A stretch of DNA of 27,216 nt from DASZMJ01 sp035551935 (GCA_035551935.1 DASZMJ010000326.1:1-27216); one strand, 5' to 3'; positions 1-10,008 are shown, counted from the stretch's first letter. Translations and numbers: made by a program. Notes: generated from the sequence alone by a model not told the origin.

Positions 1-142
1 CGAGGAGCGTCCCCACCAGTCGCTCGACTATCAGACCCCGGGCGAGGTCTATCGGGCCGGGGTTCGCGGGCGGCGGAGCGGGGAAGGACCATAACAACTA
101 CCGGCCGCCCGGGCTGTCCAGTCTTTGGGGTCCACTATACCA
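1..142 (+). mobile_element. Right end of an IS3-family insertion sequence
   Basis: The left edge of the window carries the 3' end of a transposase reading frame (stop at 92-94). It is followed by a stretch at 114-142 whose reverse complement begins TGGTATAGTGGACCCC and continues AAAGACTGGACAG. That has the form of an IS3-family terminal inverted repeat: it starts with TG and carries a GGACCCCAAA core. The other end lies outside the window, so I cannot say whether the element is complete, what its target duplication is, or exactly which base is the outer end (134 to 142 are all possible). Confidence 0.7.
2..94 (+). CDS. IS3-family transposase (OrfB), C-terminal fragment
   Basis: Only the last 30 codons are inside the window. 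Frame 2 reads EERPHQSLDYQTPGEVYR, then a short basic tail and TAA. The ERPHQSL-x-Y-x-TP-x-E-VY signature is the hallmark C-terminus of IS3-family DDE transposases (rve-type integrase core), just after the catalytic glutamate. The catalytic DDE residues themselves are upstream of the window, so activity cannot be judged. The stop is followed 20 bp later by the probable terminal inverted repeat, the expected arrangement for this family. Confidence 0.8.
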   Translation, partial: EERPHQSLDYQTPGEVYRAGVRGRRSGEGP

Positions 143-529
143 GTCATCATCGCTCGCCATCGTGGTCGGCTCCGACCCCGAAACAGGGACGCAGCTCGTA
201 TTGAGGGGGGGCCGTCGGGCGTCGGCATCCTCGGCGGTTGGCCCGGATGCCGATCGGCGTCCGGTCGGCGCCGCCGCACGAGTCGGCCCACGACGACGGC
301 GATCGGGCCCGGCTGCGGATCGACGGGGGACCGCCCGCCGGCCGTCTTTCCCGGAATCCCTGCCGGTTTTCGGGCGGGATTCCAACTATAAGGGTAGCGG
401 CTCCTCGCGGGAGGGGCATCGTCCGCGCGGCGTTGGCAACGGATCGACGGGACCGGCCCCATGACCCCCCCGAACGATCGGCATCACGACGAGATTCGCC
501 CTCGGGCCGTCCTCGAGGTCGGCCGGGGG
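143..529. other. Gene-free stretch with one small hairpin
   Basis: No frame here has plausible coding character: the open frames are Arg/Pro/Gly-rich and have no family resemblance. An inverted repeat, GGAATCCC (353-360) with GGGATTCC (376-383), encloses a C/G-rich spacer and could be an old terminator. It is followed by ACTATAAGGG at about 385-394, which has a -10-like TATAAG. I see nothing else to support a gene. Confidence 0.5.
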
Positions 530-1146
530 CCGGCGCGGAACGAACCGACGGGCCACTTTGGTTCACCTGGCGGAGGGGCCGGGAATCACGATGAGGAGCC
601 CGGCGCGGCGCGAACCGAAGCCACTTCGGCCGGCGTCGCGGCGCGAAACGAACCCACTGCGGGCGTCGGCGCGGCGCGAAACGAAGCCACTTCGGCCCCC
701 GGCCCGGAGCGCGCCCGACGAACCCGATGGCCCCGGCGCGGAACGAACCGAAGGACCCCGGCGCCTGGCCCCCGAACCCCGGCCCGTCGCCGTTCGGAAC
801 GAACCGAACGGGGCACTGGGGGAACTGGGGCGACCGTGCCGGTCATCGGCCGGAATTCGGAACGAACCGAACGGGGCGATGGCGAGACTGGGCAAGGTCT
901 GCCGAGGGATCGAGGCGGCGCCGAACGAACCCACGGCGCGCGGTCCGGCGCCGAAAACGAACCCAATCCGGGCTCCGGCGCCGACAAAACGAACCCAATC
1001 ACGGGGGTGTCGGAGGTCGGCAAGGGACATGGGTGTGGGATCGAGGTTGTCGGGTGCTGGTCGGTCGCGGCGCGGGACGAACCGAAGGACGACCCTCGCC
1101 CCCGGCCCCTCCGCCCGGAACGAACCGACGGGCCACCTTCGTTCAC
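530..1146. repeat. Degenerate GGAACGAACC repeat cluster
   Basis: About 13 variants of a short motif, best written GCGCGGAACGAACCSA, recur at irregular 25-90 bp spacing, all in the same orientation. Clear copies start near 537, 608, 644, 676, 741, 796, 859, 922, 951, 987, 1075 and 1117. Some are embedded in longer repeats. The copies at 537-566 and 1117-1146 match over 30 bp with two differences. GCGCGAAMCGAAGCCACTTCGG occurs in two closely related forms (608 and 674). Those at 796 and 859 share GGAACGAACCGAACGGGGC. No protein family is encoded in any frame. It is an intergenic repeat field of unknown function. Confidence 0.7.
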
Positions 1147-1150
1147 AAGT

Positions 1151-1224
1151 CTTGGAGGACAGGGCTCGCCCTGCCTCTTCGATCTCATAACGGAGAGGAG
1201 GCAGGGCGAGCCCTGCCCTCCAAG
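1151..1224. terminator. Long inverted repeat, probable terminator of the Mrp operon
   Basis: The arms at 1151-1177 and 1198-1224 are 27 bp long with a single mismatch, around a 20-bp loop. Each arm contains the self-complementary core GGGCTCGCCC. The element sits 13 bp beyond the mrpD stop codon, so on the minus strand it would fold right after the operon and could end transcription. It belongs to the same sequence family as the inverted repeat at 24465-24521 (shared core CAGGGC-YY-GCCCTGCC), so it is probably a dispersed palindromic element recruited as a terminator rather than a purpose-built one. Confidence 0.7.
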
Positions 1225-1237
1225 AAAGGAACTCAAG

Positions 1238-3055
1238 TCAGCGGACCAGGGCCGTCAACGCGGCGCCGATCGCGGCGACGCCGAGGACGAGCCAGGCGAC
1301 GTAGTCGCCGACGTGGCCGCTATGGAGATGGCGGAGGGGGACGGTCGCGCGGCGCAGGGGCCGCTCGAGGACGCGACGGGAAGGCTCGGGAAGGCGGTGC
1401 TCGAAGAGGAGGAGCAACGCGAGCACGACCGCGCCGAGGCCGGAGACGAGGCCGGGGGCGACGGGGACTTGCGGAGACGCCGGGCCGGCGGCCGGGCGCG
1501 CGGCGGGCGGCTTGCCGAAGACGGCGGCGGCATAGCCGTCGCGGTCCTGGAAGCGGACGGCGGCGGAGTGCGTCCGGGAGCCGAGGCCGGGGACGAGGCC
1601 GGTGAGCAACGAGCCGAGGACGAGGAGGGCGGCGGGGCCGAGCATGAACATGGGGGTGTGGCCGTGGCCGTGGGCGGTCTCGCCGCCCTCGTCCCCCTTC
1701 GGCCCGGAGGAGTTCTCGCTCGGGGCCGGGCCCAGGCCGAGGAAGATCCGCCCGGTGGCGCGGAGGACGGCGGCGCCCGTGAGGGCCGAAGAGAGGACGA
1801 GGACCGGCGCGATCCAGGAGAGGCCGAGCCGGTGTGCCTCCTCCTCGATCAAGGTCTTGCCGAGCCACGTCCCGAACGGCGGCAGGCCGGCCAGGCCGAG
1901 CCCACCGAGGGCGAGGAGCACTCCGGTGTATGGGAGCCGCCGCCCCTTGCCGTGAAGGTCGATCGTGTCGACGCTCCGCAGGCGATGCAGGACGATCCCG
2001 GCGCCGAGGAAGAGCCCGCCCTTGACCAGGCCGTGGCCGAGGACGTAGATCGCCGCCCCCGCGAGGCCCGACGGCCGCAACAGGGCGATGCCGATCGCGA
2101 TCGTGCCGCCGTGGCTGATCGTCGAGAAGGCGAGCAACCGCTTGAGGTGCCGTTGCAGCAGGCACATCACCGCCCCGAGCAATGCGGAGGCCGTGCCGAC
2201 GGCGAGCAAGACGCCGTGGACCGCCCCGGAGCCCGGGTGGATCGGCCCGGAGAAGATCGTCCAGTAGACGCGCGCGACCGCATAGAGCCCCAGTTCGACC
2301 ATCACCCCCGAGAACAGGACGCAGACGGGCGTCGGCGCGACGGCGTGGGCGTCGGCGAGCCAGAAGTGGAACGGCACCGCCGCGCCCTTGACCAGGAACC
2401 CCGACGCGATGAGCGCGAACGCCGCGACGACGAGGCCGTCCGGCGGGCCGATGGCCAGGGCGCGGCCGATCTGGGCGAGGTTCAGCGCGCCGGTCCTGCC
2501 GTAGAGCAGGGCGATCCCGATCAGGACGAGGAAGGCGCCGACGCTGTTGACGATCGCGAAGTTCAACGCCCCCTCCAGGCTCTCGACCTCCTCGGACTTG
2601 TAGCCCGTCAGCGCGTAGGCGGCGACGCTCATCAGCTCGAAGAAGACGAACATGTTGAACAGGTCACCCGTCAGGCAGAACCCGGCCATCGCGGCGAGGA
2701 AGACGAGCATCAGGCCGTGGTACAGCGCGCCGACCTCCTTGAAATAGCGCCAGCTGAACGCCAGGGCCGCCGCGACGAGCGACGCCACCAACGTGGCCAG
2801 GCCGGCGCCGAGGGGGTCGATGGCGAAGCTGATGCCGACGGCGATCTCGCCCCGGGGCCGCCAGCCGCCGAACCAATAGACGAGCGGCCCGGCCTCCGAC
2901 CGCGCCGTGAGCACGGCCGCGATCGCGGCGACCGCGGCGGCCGTGGCGATCGCGGCGGTGTCGCGGGCCCAGCGGGGCAAGATCGGCCCGGCGCCGACGA
3001 GCACGGCCGCGGCCAAGAGCGGGATCGCCACGGGGAGCGGGGCGAGCGATTCCAC
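1238..3055 (-). CDS. mrpD: Mrp-type Na+/H+ antiporter subunit D (NuoM/NuoN-like)
   Basis: A 605-residue polytopic membrane protein of the complex I antiporter-like family, expected to carry the proton/cation path of an Mrp complex. The ion-channel residues of the family are present: the TM5 glutamate in FFELMS (E140), the TM7 lysine in GFLVKGAAVPFHFWL (K223), and the lysine in GHGLVKGGLF (K345). The first 450 residues match a normal MrpD (about 490-500 residues). The C-terminus is longer, with a His/Gly-rich hydrophilic insert (around 455-470) and an extra hydrophobic end bearing HSGHVGDYVAWLV, a motif more typical of NuoL/MrpA-type tails. The start is GTG, 6 bp after the mrpC stop. It is the last gene of the operon and the only large antiporter subunit in it. 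Confidence 0.88.
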   Translation of the reverse strand: MESLAPLPVAIPLLAAAVLVGAGPILPRWARDTAAIATAAAVAAIAAVLTARSEAGPLVYWFGGWRPRGEIAVGISFAIDPLGAGLATLVASLVAAALAFSWRYFKEVGALYHGLMLVFLAAMAGFCLTGDLFNMFVFFELMSVAAYALTGYKSEEVESLEGALNFAIVNSVGAFLVLIGIALLYGRTGALNLAQIGRALAIGPPDGLVVAAFALIASGFLVKGAAVPFHFWLADAHAVAPTPVCVLFSGVMVELGLYAVARVYWTIFSGPIHPGSGAVHGVLLAVGTASALLGAVMCLLQRHLKRLLAFSTISHGGTIAIGIALLRPSGLAGAAIYVLGHGLVKGGLFLGAGIVLHRLRSVDTIDLHGKGRRLPYTGVLLALGGLGLAGLPPFGTWLGKTLIEEEAHRLGLSWIAPVLVLSSALTGAAVLRATGRIFLGLGPAPSENSSGPKGDEGGETAHGHGHTPMFMLGPAALLVLGSLLTGLVPGLGSRTHSAAVRFQDRDGYAAAVFGKPPAARPAAGPASPQVPVAPGLVSGLGAVVLALLLLFEHRLPEPSRRVLERPLRRATVPLRHLHSGHVGDYVAWLVLGVAAIGAALTALVR

Positions 3056-3061
3056 GGCGGG

Positions 3062-3406
3062 TCAGCCTCGCATCGGCCGGAGTTCCTCGGGGTCGAGCGT
3101 CCCCTTCTGGTGGTGCACCTTCACCGCGAGCGCCAGCAACAGCGCCGTCACCGTGGCGCCGACGACGATGTCGGTGAGCACCAGGGCCTGCACGATCGGG
3201 TCGACCCGCAATGCCCCCTTCGACCCCTCCAGCGCGATCGGCGGCAGGGCGCCGTCGCGGTAGCCGATCGCGAGCAAGAGGACGTAGGTCGACGACTGCA
3301 CAACTGTCAGACATATAATCATGTGGATTAGATTGCGGCTCGTGACGACGCCGTACAGGCCGACGATCAGGAGCCAGGCGGCGACCGCGAACGGGAGAGA
3401 ACTCAT
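3062..3406 (-). CDS. mrpC: Mrp antiporter subunit C (NuoK-like)
   Basis: A 114-residue protein with three predicted membrane helices, homologous to complex I NuoK. The family signature VDPIVQALVLTDIVVGATVTA is present near residues 68-88 (quoted as VDPIVQALVLTDIV and VVGATVTA), and SRNLIHMIICLTVVQSS covers TM2. The start codon overlaps the mrpB stop as ATGA (3403-3406), which implies translational coupling. Bases 3301-3338, coding NLIHMIICLTVV, use A/T-ending codons (AAT, CTA, ATT, ATA, TGT, ACA, GTT), in strong contrast to the rest of the gene. MrpC is a structural subunit next to MrpD in known Mrp complexes. Confidence 0.9.
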   Translation of the reverse strand: MSSLPFAVAAWLLIVGLYGVVTSRNLIHMIICLTVVQSSTYVLLLAIGYRDGALPPIALEGSKGALRVDPIVQALVLTDIVVGATVTALLLALAVKVHHQKGTLDPEELRPMRG

Positions 3407-4149
3407 TCGCCCTCCTCGCCGGGGACTTGCTCGAGGAACTCGCGGAAGAGCAGCGCGAAGCCGGCGGCGACCTCGAGGCCGACGGCGAGGTTGATCAGCG
3501 GGATCGTCCCCCCGGCGGCGAGGTCGCCGCTCCGCGCGAGGGGCAGGATGTTCTCGAGGAAGGCGCCGCCGGCCGCGAGCGTCGCCAGGCCGATCAGGGC
3601 GTAACCCCCCGCGCCGACGGCCTCGGCCAGGTCGTTGAGCCGCTTCGGGCTGACGCGCCTGAAGGTGCGGTCGTCGGTGGCGAGGTAGGCCAGGAGCGAG
3701 CCCGTGCCCAGGATCGCCCCCCCTTGAAAGCCGCCGCCGGGGGTCGCCGCGGCGTGGACGACGACGTAGAGCCCGAAGAGGTCCGTCAGGCCGATCGCCA
3801 GCAGGCCCGACCAGCGCACCGCCTCGCTCGGGCCGGGCGGCTTGCTCGGGTGCCGTCGGGGCTCGCCCCGGTACGCCCCGCGCTCCTCGCGGAGCAGGAC
3901 CGCGACCGCCGCCACGGCGGCGAAGAGGATGTACTCCTCGCCGAGGGTGTCGACGCCGCGGTAGTCGAAGTTGACGGCCGTCACGGCGTTCGTCACGTGC
4001 CGCTCGGATTCGGCGACGGCGTTGATCAGCTCGCCGTACGCCGCCCGCGCGGCCCCGAACGGCGGGAGCCCGAGCAGCCCCCGGCCGAGCCAGGGGACCA
4101 GGGCCGCCGCGCCGACGAGGAAGACGATGAGCCGCCCCTTCGCGCTCAT
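3403..4149 (-). CDS. mrpB: Mrp antiporter subunit B with fused MbhE-like N-terminus
   Basis: A 248-residue membrane protein in two parts. Residues about 1-90 hold a helix pair and TNAVTAVNFDYRGVDTLGEE, which corresponds to the extreme C-terminal domain of MrpA (MbhE in archaeal membrane hydrogenases). Residues about 112-242 are the MnhB domain, with the diagnostic HAAATPGGGFQGGAI motif (132-146). A charged Pro-rich linker (88-110) joins them. The fusion stands in for the C-terminal end of MrpA plus MrpB. ATGA overlaps connect it to both neighbours (4146-4149 and 3403-3406). Confidence 0.88.
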   Translation of the reverse strand: MSAKGRLIVFLVGAAALVPWLGRGLLGLPPFGAARAAYGELINAVAESERHVTNAVTAVNFDYRGVDTLGEEYILFAAVAAVAVLLREERGAYRGEPRRHPSKPPGPSEAVRWSGLLAIGLTDLFGLYVVVHAAATPGGGFQGGAILGTGSLLAYLATDDRTFRRVSPKRLNDLAEAVGAGGYALIGLATLAAGGAFLENILPLARSGDLAAGGTIPLINLAVGLEVAAGFALLFREFLEQVPGEEGE

Positions 4150-4415
4150 GGCTTCTCGTCCTCCCGCGCCTTGCGGTCGACCTCGTGGCCTTCGAGGTTG
4201 GCCAGCGCGACCAGGAGCATCAACGGCAAGGCCGCCGCGCCCACGGCCAGCTCCGAGAGGGCCACGTCCGGCGCCTGGAAGCTCAGGAACAGGATCGTCA
4301 GGATCAGCCCCTGGAGGCCCAGCACGTAGGCCTGTCGTTTCGGCTCCCGCGTCAGGACCACGGCCGTCCCCCCCGCCGCGGCCAGCACGAGCAGGATGGC
4401 CTGGAGGACCGTCAT
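4146..4415 (-). CDS. DUF4040 / MbhD-like antiporter subunit
   Basis: An 89-residue protein with three predicted helices and the conserved APDVALSELAVG motif (48-59), which marks the DUF4040/MbhD domain. In classical Mrp this domain is embedded in the C-terminal part of MrpA; here it is a free-standing subunit, as in Pyrococcus-type Mbh and Mrp operons. The glutamate in LSE (E55) is the conserved membrane acid. It is coupled by ATGA to mrpG upstream (4412-4415) and to mrpB downstream (4146-4149). The charged tail (HEVDRKAREDEK) is probably cytoplasmic. Confidence 0.85.
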   Translation of the reverse strand: MTVLQAILLVLAAAGGTAVVLTREPKRQAYVLGLQGLILTILFLSFQAPDVALSELAVGAAALPLMLLVALANLEGHEVDRKAREDEKP

Positions 4416-4732
4416 CGCCCGGCCTCCGCGTCGTGTGCCTTCAGGCCGCCCGCGGCCCGGAACCGGACGGCGCGGGCGGTCGCGTGCGTCAGGATCGGCC
4501 CGACGGCCAGGAGCGACAGGCCGATCAGGATCGCCTTGAGCGCCGAGGCCGAGGGGCCCTCCGCCACGACCACCGCCCCGGCCACCGCGATCGGGCCGAG
4601 GACCGTCACCGGCCCGACGCAGTGGAGCCGGTCGAAGGCGTCGCGCGCCGCCAGCAGGCCCACCGCGCAGGCCCAGACCACGCCGACCGCGATCGCCAGC
4701 AAGGCCGCCGCGATCACCGTTGCCGACGTCAT
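4412..4732 (-). CDS. mrpG: Mrp antiporter subunit G
   Basis: A 106-residue, three-helix protein of the MnhG/PhaG family. The family signature after the first helix, ARDAFDRLHCVGPVTVLGP (29-47), fits the usual R-x-D-x-(Y/F)-x-RLHA-x5-G pattern. I chose the ATG at 4732 because it forms an ATGA overlap with the mrpF stop, like every other small-gene junction here. The frame stays open upstream to 5188, but that extension is Arg/Gly-rich and overlaps mrpF and mrpE, so it is an artefact of base composition. Confidence 0.87.
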   Translation of the reverse strand: MTSATVIAAALLAIAVGVVWACAVGLLAARDAFDRLHCVGPVTVLGPIAVAGAVVVAEGPSASALKAILIGLSLLAVGPILTHATARAVRFRAAGGLKAHDAEAGR

Positions 4733-4980
4733 AGCCAGCGCTCCAGGAAATGGGCGAAGACCAGGCCCGCCGGGTACGACAGGACCGCCAGGGTCAGCGC
4801 CACGTCGAACAGGTACGACAACCGCAGGCCCTCCGCCAGCGCCAGCAAACACAGGCAGGTGATCGTCCCGGCCAGCTCCAGCGCCACGAGCCCATCGGCC
4901 GTCGACTTCCGCACCATGACGATCCCGCACGGGACCAGGGCGATCGCCAGCAGGCTCGCGGCGACGATCCAGGGGTTCAT
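4729..4980 (-). CDS. mrpF: Mrp antiporter subunit F
   Basis: An 83-residue, three-helix protein of the MnhF/PhaF family: MNPWIVAASLLAIALVPC, then the short loop VRKSTADGLVALELAG that corresponds to the family's DRVVALD region, then two further helices. The start at 4980 gives the same ATGA overlap (4977-4980) with mrpE seen throughout the operon; an ATG three codons further upstream is possible but less likely. The usual Asp-Arg pair of the loop reads Asp-Gly here, a minor deviation. Confidence 0.84.
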   Translation of the reverse strand: MNPWIVAASLLAIALVPCGIVMVRKSTADGLVALELAGTITCLCLLALAEGLRLSYLFDVALTLAVLSYPAGLVFAHFLERWL

Positions 4981-5480
4981 AGCGGCCACTCCCGATCGCC
5001 ATGCCCCGGCGGCTCCGGGGTGTCGACGAGCTGATGGACCAGGACCCGCCCCGCCTCGCGGTCGATCGCCACGATGTAGGCGTTGGGCGCGACCGACGCC
5101 GCCGCCACGACGATCGCCCGCCGCGCCTCCGACCGCGCATCCTCACCCCCCGGATCGAACGGCACCGCCCGGAACGCCCCCGACACACCCTCGCCGGTCA
5201 CGACCCCCCGCGCGATCGCCCCGAGCACCAACCCGCAGTCCGCCAGCGCCTTGCCCGGCACCCGCGCCAGCGTCGCGAGCCAGGCGATCCTCGGCTCGAA
5301 GCCCGTTGGAATCCCCCGCGCCACCGCCCGCATCGCGATCGTCGGCGGCCATGCCAGCACCAGGCCCGCCGCCGCCTCGCCCCAGCCCGGCGACCCCACG
5401 ACGAGCAGGTACACGACCGCCAGCGCCAGCCAGACGCCGGCCCAGGCCATCGCGCGCCAACCCCGCCCTAACGTCCCCAT
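4977..5480 (-). CDS. mrpE: Mrp antiporter subunit E
   Basis: A 167-residue protein that opens the operon. Two adjacent hydrophobic segments (about 11-28 and 33-47) are followed by a cytoplasmic MnhE domain with SVAPNAYIVAIDREAGRVLVHQL, equivalent to the S-(I/V)-T-P-G-T-x2-(V/I)-(D/E) region of the family. The normal TPGT reads APNA here. ATG at 5480 is chosen because codons upstream of it (to 5558) are Arg-rich and without family resemblance; ATG at 5450 is an alternative. No strong Shine-Dalgarno is visible. Candidate promoters lie 40-120 bp upstream. Confidence 0.8.
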   Translation of the reverse strand: MGTLGRGWRAMAWAGVWLALAVVYLLVVGSPGWGEAAAGLVLAWPPTIAMRAVARGIPTGFEPRIAWLATLARVPGKALADCGLVLGAIARGVVTGEGVSGAFRAVPFDPGGEDARSEARRAIVVAAASVAPNAYIVAIDREAGRVLVHQLVDTPEPPGHGDREWPL

Positions 5481-5514
5481 GGAAGGATCGTCCCGACCTC
5501 GGCGGCCCGAGATC

Positions 5515-5582
5515 GTCCGGCGATCGCCTGCAAATCGCACGCCGGAACGGCGATCCAACGACCCGAGAAAGTTGATTTACTT

Positions 5583-5600
<18 letters not shown>
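5515..5600 (-). promoter_or_regulatory. Candidate promoter region of the Mrp operon
   Basis: Two possible promoters read toward mrpE. A perfect TATAAT on the minus strand (5592-5597) lies in an AT-rich island at the very end of the sigma-54 activator gene; the hexamer 17 bp upstream (CGTTCT) is a poor -35. Downstream of it, CGGCGTGCGATTTGCAG (about 5528-5544) has the sigma-54 spacing GG-N10-GC with an intact TTGCA -12 half but a weak -24 half, and would start about 40 nt before the mrpE ATG. GG-N10-GC arises often by chance at this GC content, so both calls are tentative. Confidence 0.3.
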
Positions 5601-8645
<3,045 letters not shown>

Positions 8646-8678
8646 GGGGAGGTCTCGAGGTGGCGTTCTCGGGTGGGT

Positions 8679-9012
8679 TTCGGCGCCGAAGCTCCTCATC
8701 TAATCTAGCGATTCGGCGCCGAACCGCAAGCACGTTCGGCGCCGAAATCCCGACTTTTCGCCATCGTCGCACCCACCTTCAATCCTGTTTCTTGCCCACG
8801 TCTCGAAAAACCATCGTCCCTGCCGAGCCTCTCAACATCCCGCTTTTTCTGAGAATATGGAGGATTTGGGGATTATGTATGTTCTTTGTCGAGCGAAGGG
8901 GGACAAGGCTCAACGAGAGAGTTCACCCCCGTCTTCCCAATCCTCCACATCGATGCGGCAAGATGGGAAGTCCGCTCCGAGTTCGGCGCCGAAATGACCC
9001 TTCGGCGCCGAG
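8679..9012. promoter_or_regulatory. Five TTCGGCGCCGAA palindromes in two clusters
   Basis: Perfect 12-bp palindromes lie at 8679-8690, 8712-8723, 8735-8746 and 8982-8993, and an 11/12 copy at 9001-9012. They form two clusters: three copies next to the sigma-54 activator and two nearer the hydrolase gene, 235 bp apart. Distances between starts are 33, 23 and 19 bp. Two copies share the longer form GTTCGGCGCCGAAAT. The array lies in the divergent intergenic region, so it could be operator sites for a dimeric repressor controlling one or both genes. The regulator is unknown. Confidence 0.55.
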
Positions 9013-9147
9013 GCGGAGACGATGAAGGATGTGATCCAGGAGAATCGATGGGAGAGATGGTATTGGAGATGCCTTGAGGATGACGTTTGACCGAGCCCGC
9101 CAAGGGATGGCTCCGGCGAGACGGCAACGAAGGGTCGGGGGTGGTTC
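8747..9147. other. Divergent intergenic region without a gene
   Basis: Apart from the palindromes, this stretch is less GC-rich than its surroundings (for example around 8811-8885), as expected for a regulatory region. TGG-N10-GC at 9058-9072 has sigma-54 spacing and points toward the hydrolase gene, but the match is weak. The short frames here are Arg/Ser/Pro-rich, lack convincing starts and have no family resemblance. I see no RNA gene. Confidence 0.5.
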
Positions 9148-10008
9148 ATGCGGTTCGCGGCGAAGCGGCAGGCGCGTTGGACGAGTTATCGCGACGTCGG
9201 CGCGGGGGCGCGGCGACAGTTGCTCTTCGGGCGGGGGTCAGTCGAGGTCATCCGCCTCGGCCAGGGGGAGCCGATCGTCCTGGTCCCGGGCCTGGCGGGG
9301 GGCTGGAAGCTGCTGGCCCCGCTGGCGCGTCGACTTGCACAGCGGCATGAGGTGATCCTGTACGGCCTCCGGGGCGACCGGGGTCCGACCGCCACGGACC
9401 GGGCCGAGACGGTCGCCGACTACGCGAGCGACCTGGCCGCGCTCTGCGACGGGCTCGCGCTGGAGCGGCCGGCGGTCTTCGGCGTCTCGTTCGGCGCCGC
9501 GGTGGCGTTGGAGCTGGCCGTCGAGCAGCCGAACCGGATCGGGAGCCTGATCGTCCAGGGGGTCGAGGCCCGCTTCCGCGGCGGCCTCGGGGCCAGGATC
9601 GCGCTCCAGGCGCTGGAGCGGTTCCCGCTGCCGAGCGACAACCGCTTCCTGAACCAGTTCTTCAACCTCCTCCACGGCGGCCGGCCCGAGCCGGGTCCCC
9701 TGACCGATTTCGTCGTCGAGCGCTGCTGGGAGACGGATCAAGGGGTCATGGCCCGCCGGCTCCGCGCCCTCGAGTCGTTCGACGTCGGCGACCGCCTCTG
9801 GCGCATCGACGTGCCGACGCTCGTCCTGGCCGGCACCCGCGACGCGATCGTCCCCCCCGCCGGCCAGCATTCGCTCGCGGCCTCGATCTCCGGCGCCCGC
9901 CTCACGACCCTCGACGGCGCCGGCCACATCGCCTTCCTGACCCACCGCGCCGACGTCGCCCGCCACGTCCGATCCCACTTCCGCGCCGCCCGCCGGGCCT
10001 TGCGTTGA
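9148..10008 (+). CDS. Alpha/beta-fold hydrolase
   Basis: A 286-residue protein with a standard alpha/beta hydrolase layout. The oxyanion-side strand LVPGLAGGWK (45-54) is followed by the nucleophile elbow GVSFGA with S114, the acid D232 in LAGTRDAIVPP, and H260 in GAGHIAFLT. The cap (about 140-205) is short and helical. No signal peptide or extra domain is seen, so it is probably cytoplasmic; the substrate cannot be told from sequence. The start ATG is preceded by GGGTCGGGGGTGG, a weak Shine-Dalgarno. It faces away from the sigma-54 activator across the palindrome-bearing intergenic region. The next gene starts 34 bp downstream on the same strand. Confidence 0.85.
   Translation: MRFAAKRQARWTSYRDVGAGARRQLLFGRGSVEVIRLGQGEPIVLVPGLAGGWKLLAPLARRLAQRHEVILYGLRGDRGPTATDRAETVADYASDLAALCDGLALERPAVFGVSFGAAVALELAVEQPNRIGSLIVQGVEARFRGGLGARIALQALERFPLPSDNRFLNQFFNLLHGGRPEPGPLTDFVVERCWETDQGVMARRLRALESFDVGDRLWRIDVPTLVLAGTRDAIVPPAGQHSLAASISGARLTTLDGAGHIAFLTHRADVARHVRSHFRAARRALR

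Noticed and set aside
530..1146. CRISPR array
   Set aside because: The repeats are short, variable and irregularly spaced, there are no unique spacers of constant length, and no cas genes are in the window.
3314..3319. TATAAT on the plus strand inside mrpC as a promoter
   Set aside because: No acceptable -35 at the right distance and no gene downstream on that strand; kept only as part of the AT-island observation.
461..3331. 956-codon open frame on the plus strand opposite mrpC/mrpD
   Set aside because: Composition is Arg/Glu/Gly/Asp-rich with no family resemblance. Its frame is open only because it is antisense to G/C-ending mrp codons, and the mrp genes have clear conserved motifs.
9058..9072. 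Sigma-54 promoter for the alpha/beta hydrolase
   Set aside because: GG-N10-GC spacing is present but the rest of the -24/-12 match is poor, and such spacing is common by chance at this GC content.
8873..9149. Short open frames in the divergent intergenic region
   Set aside because: Several overlapping frames on both strands, none with a convincing start site or conserved pattern, and two of the palindromes fall inside them.
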